Positions 50,002 through 59,013 are shown, numbered from the stretch's first letter. The stretch: 64,000 nucleotides of DNA from JBAZWV01 sp041660225 (GCA_041660225.1 JBAZWV010000002.1:186001-250000); one strand, 5' to 3'. Numbers and translations: made by a program. Notes: generated by a model from the letters alone, not told the origin.

Positions 50002-51186
50002 ATGGTGAATCGTCCCGGCGCAATCCCTTACCAGCTCATCCGCGAGATGATGGCGTCGGGATATATCTGCGAGGCTGACCCGACGGCAATCCAGCCCTCG
50101 TCCCTCGACCTGACCCTCACCGACGAAGTGTATCGCTTGCGCGGCTCGTATCTCCCGCGACCCGGTGAACGCGTTGAAGACATCGCGACACGCGCGGCGC
50201 TCTATAAAACGAATCTCGACCTGCCGCTTGAAATCGGCGGGATCTATTTGATCCGTCTCAAAGAGACGCTTGAGCTTCCGCCAGGCATCCGCGCGACATC
50301 GTCAAACAAATCATCGAGCGGTCGTATCGATCTGCGTTCGCGCATTTTGGCGGACGGTGTGGCACGATACGATTCGATTCCGGCAGGATACATCGGCTCG
50401 CTCTGGCTCGAAGTCGTTCCGAAAAGTTTTCCCGTCAAACTCTATCCCGGCGATCGCGTGAATCAGATCCGCTTTTTCCATGGAGAAGCGCGATTCTCAT
50501 CGCTCGAACATCGCATGATCTACGATCGGTATCGTTTGCTCCGCGGCCGCGACGGAGAGGCGATCCCCCCATCTGACGAAGTTGTTCGCGACGGCATCAC
50601 AATGACCGTGGATCTCTCTTCTGAAGGCGTCATTGGCTGGTGGGCAAAGCGCGGCGCGACGAACATTTTGGATACACATCGCTTTGATCACGATCCGCAC
50701 GAATTCTTCGAACCGATCCCGCGCCCCAAAAACGGTGAACTGACGCTTCGACCGGGCACGTTTTATATTCTTGTCACGAAAGAAAAAATTCTCGTACCAC
50801 CGACGATCGCTGCCGAAATGGCGAACTATGATCCGTCCAAAGGCGAGTTCCGTTCGCACTTCGCCGGATTCTTTGATCCGGGCTGGGGCTGGAGCGAACG
50901 CGACGAAGAACGCGGCACCGCGGCGGTGCTCGAAGTCGAAGCGTATGGCCACGAGATCATTCTGCGTGACGGCCAGCCGATCTGCCTCATGGTCTGCGAA
51001 CGCCTCTTGGCACCGCCGGAAAAAGTGTACGGACAAGATTTGAAGTCGAACTATTCGGGACAAACGGGACCGAGGCTCGCAAAATGGTTCACGCGGACCG
51101 GACCGACTCCGATTGCCCAACCCAATCTCCCGATCGTGGAACCCTCGCCCACATGGGAAAATTCTCCCCGCTATGACATCGGATAA
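50002..51186 (+). CDS. dcd: dCTP deaminase, long two-domain form
   Basis: 394 residues from ATG 50002 (MVNRPGAIPYQLIREMM). Two dUTPase-fold halves: domain 1 with AIQPSSLDLTLTDEVYRL, IRATSSNKSSSGRIDLRSRIL and GYIGSLWLEVVP; domain 2 with GFFDPGWGWSERDE and TAAVLEVEAYGHEIILRDGQPICLMVCERLL. This is the long, tandem-domain deaminase family rather than the 190-residue trimeric enzyme. It turns dCTP into dUTP, feeding the dut-thyA genes downstream. First gene of the dTTP cluster; the stop overlaps the kinase gene by 14 bases. Confidence 0.88.
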   Translation: MVNRPGAIPYQLIREMMASGYICEADPTAIQPSSLDLTLTDEVYRLRGSYLPRPGERVEDIATRAALYKTNLDLPLEIGGIYLIRLKETLELPPGIRATSSNKSSSGRIDLRSRILADGVARYDSIPAGYIGSLWLEVVPKSFPVKLYPGDRVNQIRFFHGEARFSSLEHRMIYDRYRLLRGRDGEAIPPSDEVVRDGITMTVDLSSEGVIGWWAKRGATNILDTHRFDHDPHEFFEPIPRPKNGELTLRPGTFYILVTKEKILVPPTIAAEMANYDPSKGEFRSHFAGFFDPGWGWSERDEERGTAAVLEVEAYGHEIILRDGQPICLMVCERLLAPPEKVYGQDLKSNYSGQTGPRLAKWFTRTGPTPIAQPNLPIVEPSPTWENSPRYDIG

Positions 51187-51739
51187 ACGCATTGTCATCG
51201 GCCTCGTCGGCCGGAAAGGCTCGGGCAAAGGCACCGTTGCGCGTCTTCTGAAAGAACGCTACGGCGCTTCGGTCTACCGATTCAGCGACCTCCTTCGCGA
51301 AACGCTTGATCGTCTCTATGTCGAAAAAAATCGGGAGAACCTCGTCGCGCTTTCCGAAATTCTTCGGCATCAATTCGGCGAAGGGGTGTTGAAGCAGGCG
51401 ATGGTCCGACGCGTTGGAGACGACCCATCGCGACTCATCGTCATTGACGGTATCCGTCGCCTCGATGATCTGAACGGCCTGGAAGAACTCGGCACCTTTT
51501 ATCTGATCAATATCGCAGCGCCTGTCGAGCTTCGCCACGAACGCGTCGCGCAGCGCGGTGAAAACGCCGGCGAAACGACGCGGACATTCGACGCGTTCAA
51601 AGAGATGGAAATGCTCCCGACCGAAGTCACGATCGGAGATGTCGAACCCAAGGCCCGAAAAACGATCGAGAATCTCGGAAGCTACGACGAGCTCGCGGCC
51701 AAGGTCGACGAACTCATGAGTGAAATCAAAAATACATGA
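51173..51739 (+). CDS. P-loop (deoxy)nucleotide kinase-like protein
   Basis: 188 residues from ATG 51173, 14 bases inside dcd. Walker A GLVGRKGSGKGTVARLL at the start, a nucleoside-monophosphate-kinase layout (FSDLLRETLDRLYVEKNRENLVALSEILRHQFG, VIDGIRRLDDLNGLEELGTFYLINI, ERVAQRGENAGE). It resembles the AAA_18/dephospho-CoA kinase/phage dNMP kinase group. Its place between dcd and dut argues for a deoxynucleotide substrate, but sequence alone does not decide. Its stop overlaps dut (ATGA). Confidence 0.8.
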   Translation: MTSDKRIVIGLVGRKGSGKGTVARLLKERYGASVYRFSDLLRETLDRLYVEKNRENLVALSEILRHQFGEGVLKQAMVRRVGDDPSRLIVIDGIRRLDDLNGLEELGTFYLINIAAPVELRHERVAQRGENAGETTRTFDAFKEMEMLPTEVTIGDVEPKARKTIENLGSYDELAAKVDELMSEIKNT

Positions 51740-52164
51740 TCAACGTCCGCGTCACTAAACGCGATCCGCGCGCCATCGTTCCCGAATACAAAACGTCGGG
51801 CGCTGCCGCATTCGATCTCGCGATTCTGGATGACACGACGGTTCCTGCACATTCAGCGGCACGTTTACCAACCGGACTCGTTTTCGGTCTTCCGGCGGAC
51901 CATGTGCTCCTGATCTTCGCGCGCTCCTCACTCTTCGCGAAACACGGACTCACAATGGCAAACGGCGTCGGCGTTATTGATCCGGACTACTGCGGACCGG
52001 AAGACGAACTCCTGCTCTCCGTGTGGAATCCCACGGACATGGAAGTCCGTGTCGAAGCCGGAACGCGCATCGCCCAAGGCATCATCATCCCCCGCCCTGC
52101 CGTGGCGTTCGAAGAAGGTCCGGCTCTCGGAGCGGCGCGCGGCGGGTTCGGTTCGACAGGATAA
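51736..52164 (+). CDS. dut: dUTP diphosphatase
   Basis: 142 residues, trimeric dUTPase type. Motifs in order: SGAAAFDLAI (motif 1), FARSSLFAKHGL (2), NGVGVIDPDYCGPEDELLLSVWN (3, normally G-x-IDxDYRGE), EAGTRIAQGIIIP (4) and the flexible C-terminal RGGFGSTG (5). Motif 3 has Cys-Gly-Pro in place of Arg-Gly-Glu, a small deviation. Produces dUMP for ThyA. Overlaps the preceding kinase by four bases. Confidence 0.92.
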   Translation: MINVRVTKRDPRAIVPEYKTSGAAAFDLAILDDTTVPAHSAARLPTGLVFGLPADHVLLIFARSSLFAKHGLTMANGVGVIDPDYCGPEDELLLSVWNPTDMEVRVEAGTRIAQGIIIPRPAVAFEEGPALGAARGGFGSTG

Positions 52165-52188
52165 TTCCCATCCTCTACCCTCTTTTCT

Positions 52189-53055
52189 ATGAAATCCTAC
52201 CTTGATATCGTCCGCCATATTTTGGAGAAAGGTGAACGGAAAGAAAACCGCACGGGCGTGGACGCGCTGACTGTTGCCGGCGTCATGTTCGAACACGACA
52301 TGGCCAATGGCTTTCCGCTTCTCACCACGAAAAAGGTGCCGTTCAAAACGATGCGTGCGGAACTCGAATTTTTCATCAAAGGACTCACGGACAAACAGTG
52401 GCTTCAAGAACGTCGCTGTATGATCTGGAACGAATGGGCGAATCCGAAAAAAGCGCCGTACGGTCACGACGAAGCTTCCAAACAACGCATGATGCAAGAA
52501 CGCGACCTGGGTCCGGTCTACGGATTCCAGTGGCGTCATTTTGATGCGACGTACGAAAACTATGATTCGGATTACACCGGCAAAGGAATCGATCAGCTCG
52601 GAAAAGTCATCGAGACACTGAAAAAAAATCCCAACGATCGCCGCATGATCGTGATGGCGTGGAATCCAAAAGCGTTGTCAGAACAGGCGCTACCGCCCTG
52701 CCACTATGGCTTTCAAGTCACGGTCATCAACGGCAAACTGAACCTCCTCTGGAACCAGCGCTCGGTCGACACGATGCTCGGTCTGCCCTTCAACATCGCG
52801 AGCTACGGATTACTTCTTCATCTCCTCGCGAAGGAAGCGGGATTACAGGAAGGGAAACTGATCGGCTTCCTTGCAGACACGCACATCTACGTAAACCACA
52901 TCAACGGTGCCATGGAACAAATCGGCCGCACACCTGCTCCGCTCCCGCGCATCAAAACGGAACCGTTCACTTCGATCTTCGACTGGACCGGCGAACACAC
53001 AACACTTGATGGATACGAACCGCAAGACAAAATCGATTTCCCGATCGCTGTGTAA
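52189..53055 (+). CDS. thyA: Thymidylate synthase (folate-dependent, ThyA)
   Basis: Methylates dUMP to dTMP with methylene-tetrahydrofolate. 288 residues. KENRTGVDALTVAGVMFEHDM, the Arg-binding start, FPLLTTKK, LGPVYGFQWRHF, the nucleophile Cys171 in LPPCHYGFQ (others have PCHxFFQ), QRSVDTMLGLPFNIASYGLLLH and HIYVNHINGAMEQIGR. Co-transcribed with dut and folA, the usual partner that recycles dihydrofolate. Standard length for the shorter ThyA class. Confidence 0.96.
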   Translation: MKSYLDIVRHILEKGERKENRTGVDALTVAGVMFEHDMANGFPLLTTKKVPFKTMRAELEFFIKGLTDKQWLQERRCMIWNEWANPKKAPYGHDEASKQRMMQERDLGPVYGFQWRHFDATYENYDSDYTGKGIDQLGKVIETLKKNPNDRRMIVMAWNPKALSEQALPPCHYGFQVTVINGKLNLLWNQRSVDTMLGLPFNIASYGLLLHLLAKEAGLQEGKLIGFLADTHIYVNHINGAMEQIGRTPAPLPRIKTEPFTSIFDWTGEHTTLDGYEPQDKIDFPIAV

Positions 53056-53057
53056 CC

Positions 53058-53525
53058 ATGATCACGCTCATTGCTGGAATCTCGAAAAATAATTGCATCG
53101 GCAAAAACGGATCGCTCCCTTGGCGCATTCCGGAAGACATGAAGCACTTCAAAGATCTCACGATGGATCATCCCGTCATCATGGGCCGCAAGACATGGGA
53201 ATCGATTCCGGAAAAATTCCGCCCACTCCCCGGCCGCCGAAACATCGTTGTGACACGACAGTCTGACTACGCGCTCCCCGAAGGAGTTGATCGCGCAGGA
53301 AGCGTTGATGAAGCGATCGATCTCGCTCGTGATCCATTCGTGATCGGAGGCACCGAAATCTACGCACAAGCCATGGAACGCGCCGACCGACTTGAAATCA
53401 CGCACGTAGATCAAAATGTGGATGGCGATGCATTCTTCCCCACAATTGATCCTGCGATGTGGGCCGAAAGCATGCGCGAGGATCACGACGGCTTTTCATT
53501 CGTCACCTACGAACGTCACGCTTGA
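53058..53525 (+). CDS. folA: Dihydrofolate reductase
   Basis: 155 residues. ITLIAGISKNNCIGKNGSLPWRIPEDMKHFKDLT, MGRKTWESIP, LPGRRNIVVTRQ and the NADPH site VIGGTEIYAQAM are all present, with the substrate acid D27 position in PEDM. Starts two bases after the thyA stop, so the ThyA product dihydrofolate is reduced by a stoichiometrically expressed partner. No other folate genes in the window; folate must come from elsewhere or outside. Confidence 0.96.
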   Translation: MITLIAGISKNNCIGKNGSLPWRIPEDMKHFKDLTMDHPVIMGRKTWESIPEKFRPLPGRRNIVVTRQSDYALPEGVDRAGSVDEAIDLARDPFVIGGTEIYAQAMERADRLEITHVDQNVDGDAFFPTIDPAMWAESMREDHDGFSFVTYERHA

Positions 53526-53557
53526 CGCGCGTTCTCTTTTCCACCAATCTCACGCCT

Positions 53558-54244
53558 ATGCCTCACGGAATGTTCATTGTCATCGACGGAACCGACGGAT
53601 CTGGGAAGGGCACCCAGACCACTCGGCTCACCGACCGGCTCAAGGCCGAAGGACGGGACGTCGTATTGGTGGACTTCCCCCGGTATGGCAACCCCTCAGC
53701 GTACTTCGTCGAAAAATACCTTCGCGGCGAATACGGCAAAGAGGTCAGTGCGAAATGCGCTTCGACTTTTTTTGCTCTGGATCGCTTCGATGCTGCCCAA
53801 GAGATCCGCGCTGCACTTGAACGCGGAGCCATCGTCGTTTCGAATCGCTACGTCTCGGCCAATAAGGGACATCAGACGGCAAAACTCAAAACCGTCGAGG
53901 AACGAAAACAATTTCTCGACTGGCTGAACGAGCTCGAATACGGAACGCTCGGCATTCCGAAACCGGACGTCACGCTTCTGCTCCACGTCCCGGCCGACGT
54001 CGGATTCGATCTGATCACAAAAAAGGACGAACGTGCCTACCTAAACGGAAAGGTACGCGACATCCACGAAGCGGATCGCGATCATCTGCGCGCGGCAGAG
54101 GAAGCATATCTCTCGTTGCTCACGCTCGACACGGTCGAACACTGGGAAATTGTGGAATGCATGGAAAACGGCGCGCTCCTGCCGATCGAAGTCGTCCACG
54201 AACGTCTCTGGAGCATGCTTTCGCCCATGCTGCCGAAACCCTAA
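53558..54244 (+). CDS. tmk: Thymidylate kinase
   Basis: dTMP to dTDP. 228 residues from ATG 53558 (MPHGMFIVIDGTDGSGKGTQTTRL); ATG 53570 is possible. P-loop GTDGSGKGTQ, the catalytic Arg stretch DFPRYGNPSA, SNRYVSANKGHQ (DRY-like motif with Asn) and the lid KVRDIHEADRDHLRAAEEAY. Last gene of the dTTP cluster, followed by a terminator. With dcd, dut and thyA the cluster carries dCTP to dTDP. Confidence 0.94.
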   Translation: MPHGMFIVIDGTDGSGKGTQTTRLTDRLKAEGRDVVLVDFPRYGNPSAYFVEKYLRGEYGKEVSAKCASTFFALDRFDAAQEIRAALERGAIVVSNRYVSANKGHQTAKLKTVEERKQFLDWLNELEYGTLGIPKPDVTLLLHVPADVGFDLITKKDERAYLNGKVRDIHEADRDHLRAAEEAYLSLLTLDTVEHWEIVECMENGALLPIEVVHERLWSMLSPMLPKP

Positions 54245-54268
54245 TCCCTCTCCGGGATTTTTCTTTTC
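54243..54268 (+). terminator. Terminator after the dTTP cluster
   Basis: AATCCC/GGGATT stem (54243-54248, 54254-54259), five-base loop, then TTTCTTTTC. Confidence 0.65.
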
Positions 54269-54273
54269 ACCCA

Positions 54274-54302
54274 ATGACAAAATAAGGCTAATTTGTTACC
54301 CT
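54274..54302 (+). promoter_or_regulatory. Promoter of the membrane protein gene at 54311
   Basis: ATGACA (54274-54279), 17-base spacer, TACCCT (54297-54302), eight bases before the ATG; no Shine-Dalgarno, leaderless pattern. Confidence 0.45.
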
Positions 54303-54310
54303 TCCCACAT

Positions 54311-55057
54311 ATGGAAACCACCTCAAAACCTCTTCCGGGCGCCTGGAGTCTGATCACGGACTCTTGGAAATTGTTCACATCGACCTGGAATACCAGCATT
54401 AAGACGTCGAGTCTCCTGATTTACGTGGGTCTCGCCTATTTCGTCGGCGGCCTCCTCATGAAGGTCAACGAGAATCTCGCCGTGCTTTCAGGCGTGATCT
54501 CTCTCGGTGCGACGATCTTCACCGCCTGGATCACGATCCGCGTGCTTCTCACGATGCTGAAACTCGAGGCCGGTCAGCAGCCGACACCTGCTGCGGATGA
54601 AGCCAAAAAAGCATGGTCGCTTCTTATCCCATTATTCTGGGTTGGTTTTTTGACGGGACTCGTCGTGCTCGGCGCGTCGCTTCTCCTCATCCTTCCGGGC
54701 ATCTACTTTGGCGTCGCGCTCTACTTCAGCCAGTTGGTCCTGATCGACCAGGGTACGCGCGGCACACAGGCTCTCGGCGCATCTCGTGCTCTCGTGCGCG
54801 GTCGCTGGTGGGGCACGTTCGGCCGTATGCTCGCAGGCGGAATCGTCTTCGGTCTCGCGATGGGTCTTGCGATGAGCATCGCACTTGGCATCGTCGCCAT
54901 GGTTGGCGGCAGTGGTTCGTTTGATCAAAATGGCGCCACCGATCCGCTCCTCCTCGGCATCATGCAACTCGTCCAGATGATCGTGATTGCCGCGCTCATG
55001 CCGCTCCTCTCCGGTTTCCAGGTGAAGATGTATCGTGCGCTCCAAAAGACACGCTAA
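54311..55057 (+). CDS. Multi-pass membrane protein, unknown function
   Basis: 248 residues, about five to six transmembrane segments: near 36-56 (SLLIYVGLAYFVGGLL), 63-84 (VISLGATIFTAWITIRVLL), 103-138 (WSLLIPLFWVGFLTGLVVLGASLLLILPG), 175-205 (AGGIVFGLAMGLAMSIALGIVAMV) and 218-238. The GIYFGVALYFSQLVLIDQGTRGTQALGASRALVRGRWWGTFGRM block is the repeat seen in membrane proteins of the glycerophosphodiesterase-membrane-domain/DUF975 type. A hairpin without a good T-tail (55073-55096) follows. Function unknown. Confidence 0.8.
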   Translation: METTSKPLPGAWSLITDSWKLFTSTWNTSIKTSSLLIYVGLAYFVGGLLMKVNENLAVLSGVISLGATIFTAWITIRVLLTMLKLEAGQQPTPAADEAKKAWSLLIPLFWVGFLTGLVVLGASLLLILPGIYFGVALYFSQLVLIDQGTRGTQALGASRALVRGRWWGTFGRMLAGGIVFGLAMGLAMSIALGIVAMVGGSGSFDQNGATDPLLLGIMQLVQMIVIAALMPLLSGFQVKMYRALQKTR

Positions 55058-55094
55058 CCTCTCACATCGAATAAGACGCGCCAACCGGCGCGTC

Positions 55095-55123
55095 TTGTGT
55101 TATAGGCCACGAATCCTTACCAT
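55095..55123 (+). promoter_or_regulatory. gatB promoter
   Basis: TTGTGT (55095-55100), 17-base spacer, TACCAT (55118-55123), nine bases before the ATG. Confidence 0.45.
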
Positions 55124-55132
55124 ACTCTCGAT

Positions 55133-56659
55133 ATGCGAATGATCCCGATCATCGGTCTTGAGACCCACGTCCAATTGAAAACCGCGAGCAAAATGTTCTG
55201 CTCCTGCAAAAACGTGGATGACGGCGCTCCGTCGAATACGGCGATCTGCCCGGTCTGCACCGGCCAACCCGGCGCACTCCCAGCCTTAAACGAAGAAGCG
55301 ATCGCGCTCGGTGTCCGAACCGGACTCGCGCTCAACTGCCGTATCCCGGATCAATCCGCGTTTGATCGGAAAAACTATTTCTATCCCGATCTTCCAAAGG
55401 GATATCAAATCTCGCAGTTTACGTTGCCGATCGCGGTGAACGGTTATCTCGATATCACCGTTCCAGGCGGCGAAGCATCACGAGACAAGATTCGCGTCGG
55501 CATTACGCGCGCGCACCTCGAAGAAGACGCAGCGAAGAATGTTCACACACCGAATGGAACAGCCGTGGATTTTAATCGCGCCGGAACGCCTCTTCTCGAG
55601 ATCGTGACCGAACCGGATTTGCGCGCCCCGCAAGAAGCAAAGGCGTATCTGCAAGAGATGCGCGCGATCCTCCGTGCCATCGGCGCATCGGATGCCGATA
55701 TGGAAAAAGGGCAGATGCGCTGCGACGCAAACATCTCACTGCTCGAAGTGGATGAAAACAACATGCCGACGCAATCATTTTTGAATGCGAAGATCGAAGT
55801 AAAAAATCTCAATTCATTCCGTGCCGTCGAACGTGCACTCGCCTACGAGATCGAACGGCAGCGCGAACTGTACGCCTCCAACACCCCGCCGGTCGGTTCG
55901 ACGCGTGGTTGGGATGAAAACAAAGGCGTCACCTTTGAACAACGCCTCAAAGAATCCAGCGCCGACTATCGCTACTTCCCCGAACCAGATCTTCCGCCAC
56001 AAGACCTCGTCATGATCCGCGAACGCGAAGCTGCGCGCAGCGTTGAATTGCCAACAGAGATGCGTGAACGTCTTATCGAAGAATGGTGGTTCTCCCCTGC
56101 CGATGTCGCATTCTTCGTCGCACATGAAGGCTGGGCCGACTATGCCGAACAGGTCATGGGCGAACTCGGCGCCTGGATGGAATCAACGGATGACTCCGAC
56201 AAGAGCGGCGGAGAATTACTGAACGAACGAAAGAAAAAACTTGCGAAGCTCGCCGGAGGATGGCTCACATCAAAACTCGCAGGTGTCATGACCGAACGCA
56301 GCATGACGATGAAGGATCTCAAGATCAGCGCGGAGGATTTTGCCGAATTCCTTCATCTTCTCGACACCGGAGAGCTCGGCAGCGCAAACGCGCAAAAACT
56401 TCTCGCGATGATGGTGGACACCGGTACCGATCCATCGCATCTCATGGAAGAACACAATCTCGGACAGAATATGGACGCGGGAACGCTCGAAGAAATCGTG
56501 AAGCGTCTCGTAACCGAGAACCCGGACAAAGTCCAACACATCAAAGATGGAAAAGTTGCCGTCCTTAAATGGTTCGTCGGAGGAATCATGAAAGCCACCG
56601 AGGGAAAAGCGAATCCGGCTCAGGCCGAAGAAATGGTGAAAAAAGAAATCGGGGTTTAA
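55133..56659 (+). CDS. gatB: Aspartyl/glutamyl-tRNA amidotransferase subunit B
   Basis: 508 residues. IGLETHVQLKTASKMFCSCKN, ICPVCTGQPGALPALNEEA, DRKNYFYPDLPKGYQISQF, GGEASRDKIRVGITRAHLEEDAAKNVH, DFNRAGTPLLEIVTEPD and SADYRYFPEPDLPP are the GatB catalytic-kinase motifs; the helical YqeY-like tail occupies about 350-508. Transamidates misacylated Glu-tRNA-Gln or Asp-tRNA-Asn, replacing a missing synthetase. gatA and gatC are not here. Convergent overlap of four bases with miaA. Confidence 0.97.
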   Translation: MRMIPIIGLETHVQLKTASKMFCSCKNVDDGAPSNTAICPVCTGQPGALPALNEEAIALGVRTGLALNCRIPDQSAFDRKNYFYPDLPKGYQISQFTLPIAVNGYLDITVPGGEASRDKIRVGITRAHLEEDAAKNVHTPNGTAVDFNRAGTPLLEIVTEPDLRAPQEAKAYLQEMRAILRAIGASDADMEKGQMRCDANISLLEVDENNMPTQSFLNAKIEVKNLNSFRAVERALAYEIERQRELYASNTPPVGSTRGWDENKGVTFEQRLKESSADYRYFPEPDLPPQDLVMIREREAARSVELPTEMRERLIEEWWFSPADVAFFVAHEGWADYAEQVMGELGAWMESTDDSDKSGGELLNERKKKLAKLAGGWLTSKLAGVMTERSMTMKDLKISAEDFAEFLHLLDTGELGSANAQKLLAMMVDTGTDPSHLMEEHNLGQNMDAGTLEEIVKRLVTENPDKVQHIKDGKVAVLKWFVGGIMKATEGKANPAQAEEMVKKEIGV

Positions 56660-57621
56660 TCCTCCTTCATCCACTCCTCTACCATCTCCACCGCCTCGTC
56701 TTCGTCGTGCGCCCAATGGATGCGCACATCACGCTTGAACCAGGTTTCTTGGCGTTTCGCGTAGCGATGAACGGCGGTCTTACAACTTTCAATGGCGGCT
56801 TCAAGGGTTTTCTCGCCGCGGATGTATGAGAGGAGCTCACGGTAACCGATGGATGTCATTGCCGGAGCATCGACCGGAACGCCTTTTGCGATCACCTCGC
56901 GGATCTCATCAACCCAGCCGCGTTCGATCATTTCTTCGATCTGATCATCGATACGCTTATTGAGCTCGGTGCGTGGCCATTTGATACCAACCTGAAACGC
57001 TTCGACGATCGGTTTGCCGACTTTCTTTTGTGACGAAAAAGACTTGCCCGTAAACGTTACGACTTCGAGTGCGCGAATCACCCGACGTGGATTCTTCAAG
57101 TCAACGGCTTCGGCAGCAGAAGGATCGAGTTTGACGAGAAGCGTCGCCAATTCTTGTAATGACTTTTTTTCAAATGCGGCACGGAGATGCGGCTTCGGTT
57201 CGACATTCGGGAACGTAAAATTATCGATCAATGTCTGGAGATACAGTCCCGTACCGCCCACCACGATCGGCAAACGATGGCGACGATCAATCCCTTTGAT
57301 GGCCGTGATCGCAGACTCGCGCCATTCAGCGGCCGTGAGCGGATTCTTCGGATCCAAAAAATCCATCAGGTAATGCGGAACTCCTTCGACTAAAAAAGCG
57401 CGGCGGCCTTCGTAGGTCCCGCGCATTCCGGGCGGCTTGCCCGTCCCGATGGAAAACTGCGTGTAGCACTGCCGGGCGTCCGCGTTCACGATTTCTCCCT
57501 TGAATTGCGTGGCGAGGCGTATCCCGAGGGAGGTTTTTCCGGAGGATGTAGGGCCTACCACACACACGATTCGCGGCAATCGCTTCTTTGATGACGGACG
57601 ATGGGGTCTGACGATCGGCAT
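56656..57621 (-). CDS. miaA: tRNA dimethylallyltransferase MiaA
   Basis: Adds the isopentenyl group to A37 of tRNAs reading U-starting codons. 321 residues. P-loop GPTSSGKTSLGIRLA, NADARQCYTQFSIGTGKPP (the usual DSMQVY is DARQCY; the catalytic Asp remains), HYLMDFLDP, IVVGGTGLYLQTLIDN, NPRRVIRALEV and SIGYRELLSYIRGE. Nine bases after miaB, so the two consecutive steps of ms2i6A synthesis are made from one transcript. Confidence 0.95.
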   Translation of the reverse strand: MPIVRPHRPSSKKRLPRIVCVVGPTSSGKTSLGIRLATQFKGEIVNADARQCYTQFSIGTGKPPGMRGTYEGRRAFLVEGVPHYLMDFLDPKNPLTAAEWRESAITAIKGIDRRHRLPIVVGGTGLYLQTLIDNFTFPNVEPKPHLRAAFEKKSLQELATLLVKLDPSAAEAVDLKNPRRVIRALEVVTFTGKSFSSQKKVGKPIVEAFQVGIKWPRTELNKRIDDQIEEMIERGWVDEIREVIAKGVPVDAPAMTSIGYRELLSYIRGEKTLEAAIESCKTAVHRYAKRQETWFKRDVRIHWAHDEDEAVEMVEEWMKED

Positions 57622-57630
57622 GAACAGGCC

Positions 57631-58977
57631 TTAAGATGAGGATACCATGACCCCGTTTAATTGCCACTCGAGCGCCTGGGTCACCTTCACCGGCACGATG
57701 GTCCCGACCAGATTCGGGTCGCTTGCGGCAAAGCGGCACAGCTTCATCTCGTTCGTGTTTCCGGATGCGAGTCCGTTTTCGATCTTCTCGATCAAGACAT
57801 GCACGACGCCGTTCACAAACGCTTGGTTCTTGCGCTTCGCCGTTTCCTCCATTATTTCTTGGAGCACATCCCAACGTCGACGTTTTTCCTCACGAGATAC
57901 ATCGTCTTTGAAGAGCTTCACGCCGAGCGTTCCGGATCGTGGGCTGTATTGCGCAGTATACGAAATATCAAAATCACATTCGCGGTAGAGCGAAACCGTT
58001 TCATCAAACTGTTCTGCGGTTTCACCCGGGAATCCGACGATGATGTCGGTGCCGAGCGCGATACCCGGACGCTTTTCTTTTACCTTTCGGATCACGTCAA
58101 GAAATTTCTCACGCGTATATTTTCGATTCATGCGGAAGAGCACACTGTCCGCTCCGGCCTGAACCGGAAGATGAAGATAGTTCACCTGCTTCGGCAGCGT
58201 GAGCGCATCGATGACTTCGTCCGTCATCGAGTTCGGATGTGGCGCGGTCCAATGGATTTTCTGAAGAGTAGGAATTTGATTCACTTCCCAAAGTAATGCG
58301 GCGTAATGATCACGATACGGATTCTTTGACGAAAACGCCTCCGGGTCCGGTGCGCGATACGAGTTTACGGTCTGGCCCAGAAGCGTAATCTCAATCACGC
58401 CATGCGCGACCAATTCGTGAATCTCATTCAAAATATCTTTTGCCGGACGATTCTTCTCAAGACCACGCGCATACGGCACCACACAATACGTACAAAACTT
58501 ATTACACCCCGTTTGGATGGTCACGAACGCCTGCGCACCCGGCGCACGCGAAGGACGAATTTTTAAATAATCCTCTTCAAGATCCGCGGAGTTCACAAGA
58601 TCGGGACGAAGCTCCGCAATCCAACGCGGCAACTTCACCATCTCCGGCGTCGGAAAATAGAGATCCACCGGTGCCATTTTTTCTTTGAACTCCCCCTTCT
58701 TATCGCGACCGGCCATGCATCCTGTCACCGCGATGATCACATCCGGATTCTTTTCTTTGAGCGCGGCAAAAACTTTCATTTTCCCAAACACGCGATCTTC
58801 AGCGGATTGGCGCACGGAGCAGGTGTTAAGCAAGATGACATCCGCTTCTTCCTGACTCTCGGTCGATACGAAACCCAGGCCGGAAAGAAGCCCCGCGATA
58901 CGCTCGGAGTCGTTCTTATTCATCTGACACCCGTACGTGACAAGATGAAATTTCGGGGTTTTTTGGGCGATCTGCAT
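57631..58977 (-). CDS. miaB: tRNA ms2i6A37 methylthiotransferase MiaB
   Basis: 448 residues from ATG 58977; the longer frame to 59061 would cover its own promoter. UPF0004 domain with three cluster cysteines (C17 in TYGCQMN, C53 in NTCSVR, C87 in TGCMAG), radical SAM C158-x3-C162-x2-C165 (TGCNKFCTYC), and the C-terminal TRAM domain (about 380-445). The motif spacing identifies MiaB rather than RimO or MtaB. First gene of miaB-miaA. Confidence 0.95.
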   Translation of the reverse strand: MQIAQKTPKFHLVTYGCQMNKNDSERIAGLLSGLGFVSTESQEEADVILLNTCSVRQSAEDRVFGKMKVFAALKEKNPDVIIAVTGCMAGRDKKGEFKEKMAPVDLYFPTPEMVKLPRWIAELRPDLVNSADLEEDYLKIRPSRAPGAQAFVTIQTGCNKFCTYCVVPYARGLEKNRPAKDILNEIHELVAHGVIEITLLGQTVNSYRAPDPEAFSSKNPYRDHYAALLWEVNQIPTLQKIHWTAPHPNSMTDEVIDALTLPKQVNYLHLPVQAGADSVLFRMNRKYTREKFLDVIRKVKEKRPGIALGTDIIVGFPGETAEQFDETVSLYRECDFDISYTAQYSPRSGTLGVKLFKDDVSREEKRRRWDVLQEIMEETAKRKNQAFVNGVVHVLIEKIENGLASGNTNEMKLCRFAASDPNLVGTIVPVKVTQALEWQLNGVMVSSS

Positions 58978-58984
58978 TGCCGGA

Positions 58985-59013
58985 ACCCTATCATGACCCG
59001 TCTGTTCTCTCAA
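58985..59013 (-). promoter_or_regulatory. Probable miaB promoter
   Basis: Minus strand TTGAGA (59008-59013), 17-base spacer, TAGGGT (58985-58990), seven bases before the ATG. Confidence 0.4.

Noticed and set aside
55073..55096. Ten-bp hairpin after 55057 as a terminator
   Set aside because: The stem is good but only GTGTTAT follows, so I mention it in the gene entry without calling a terminator.
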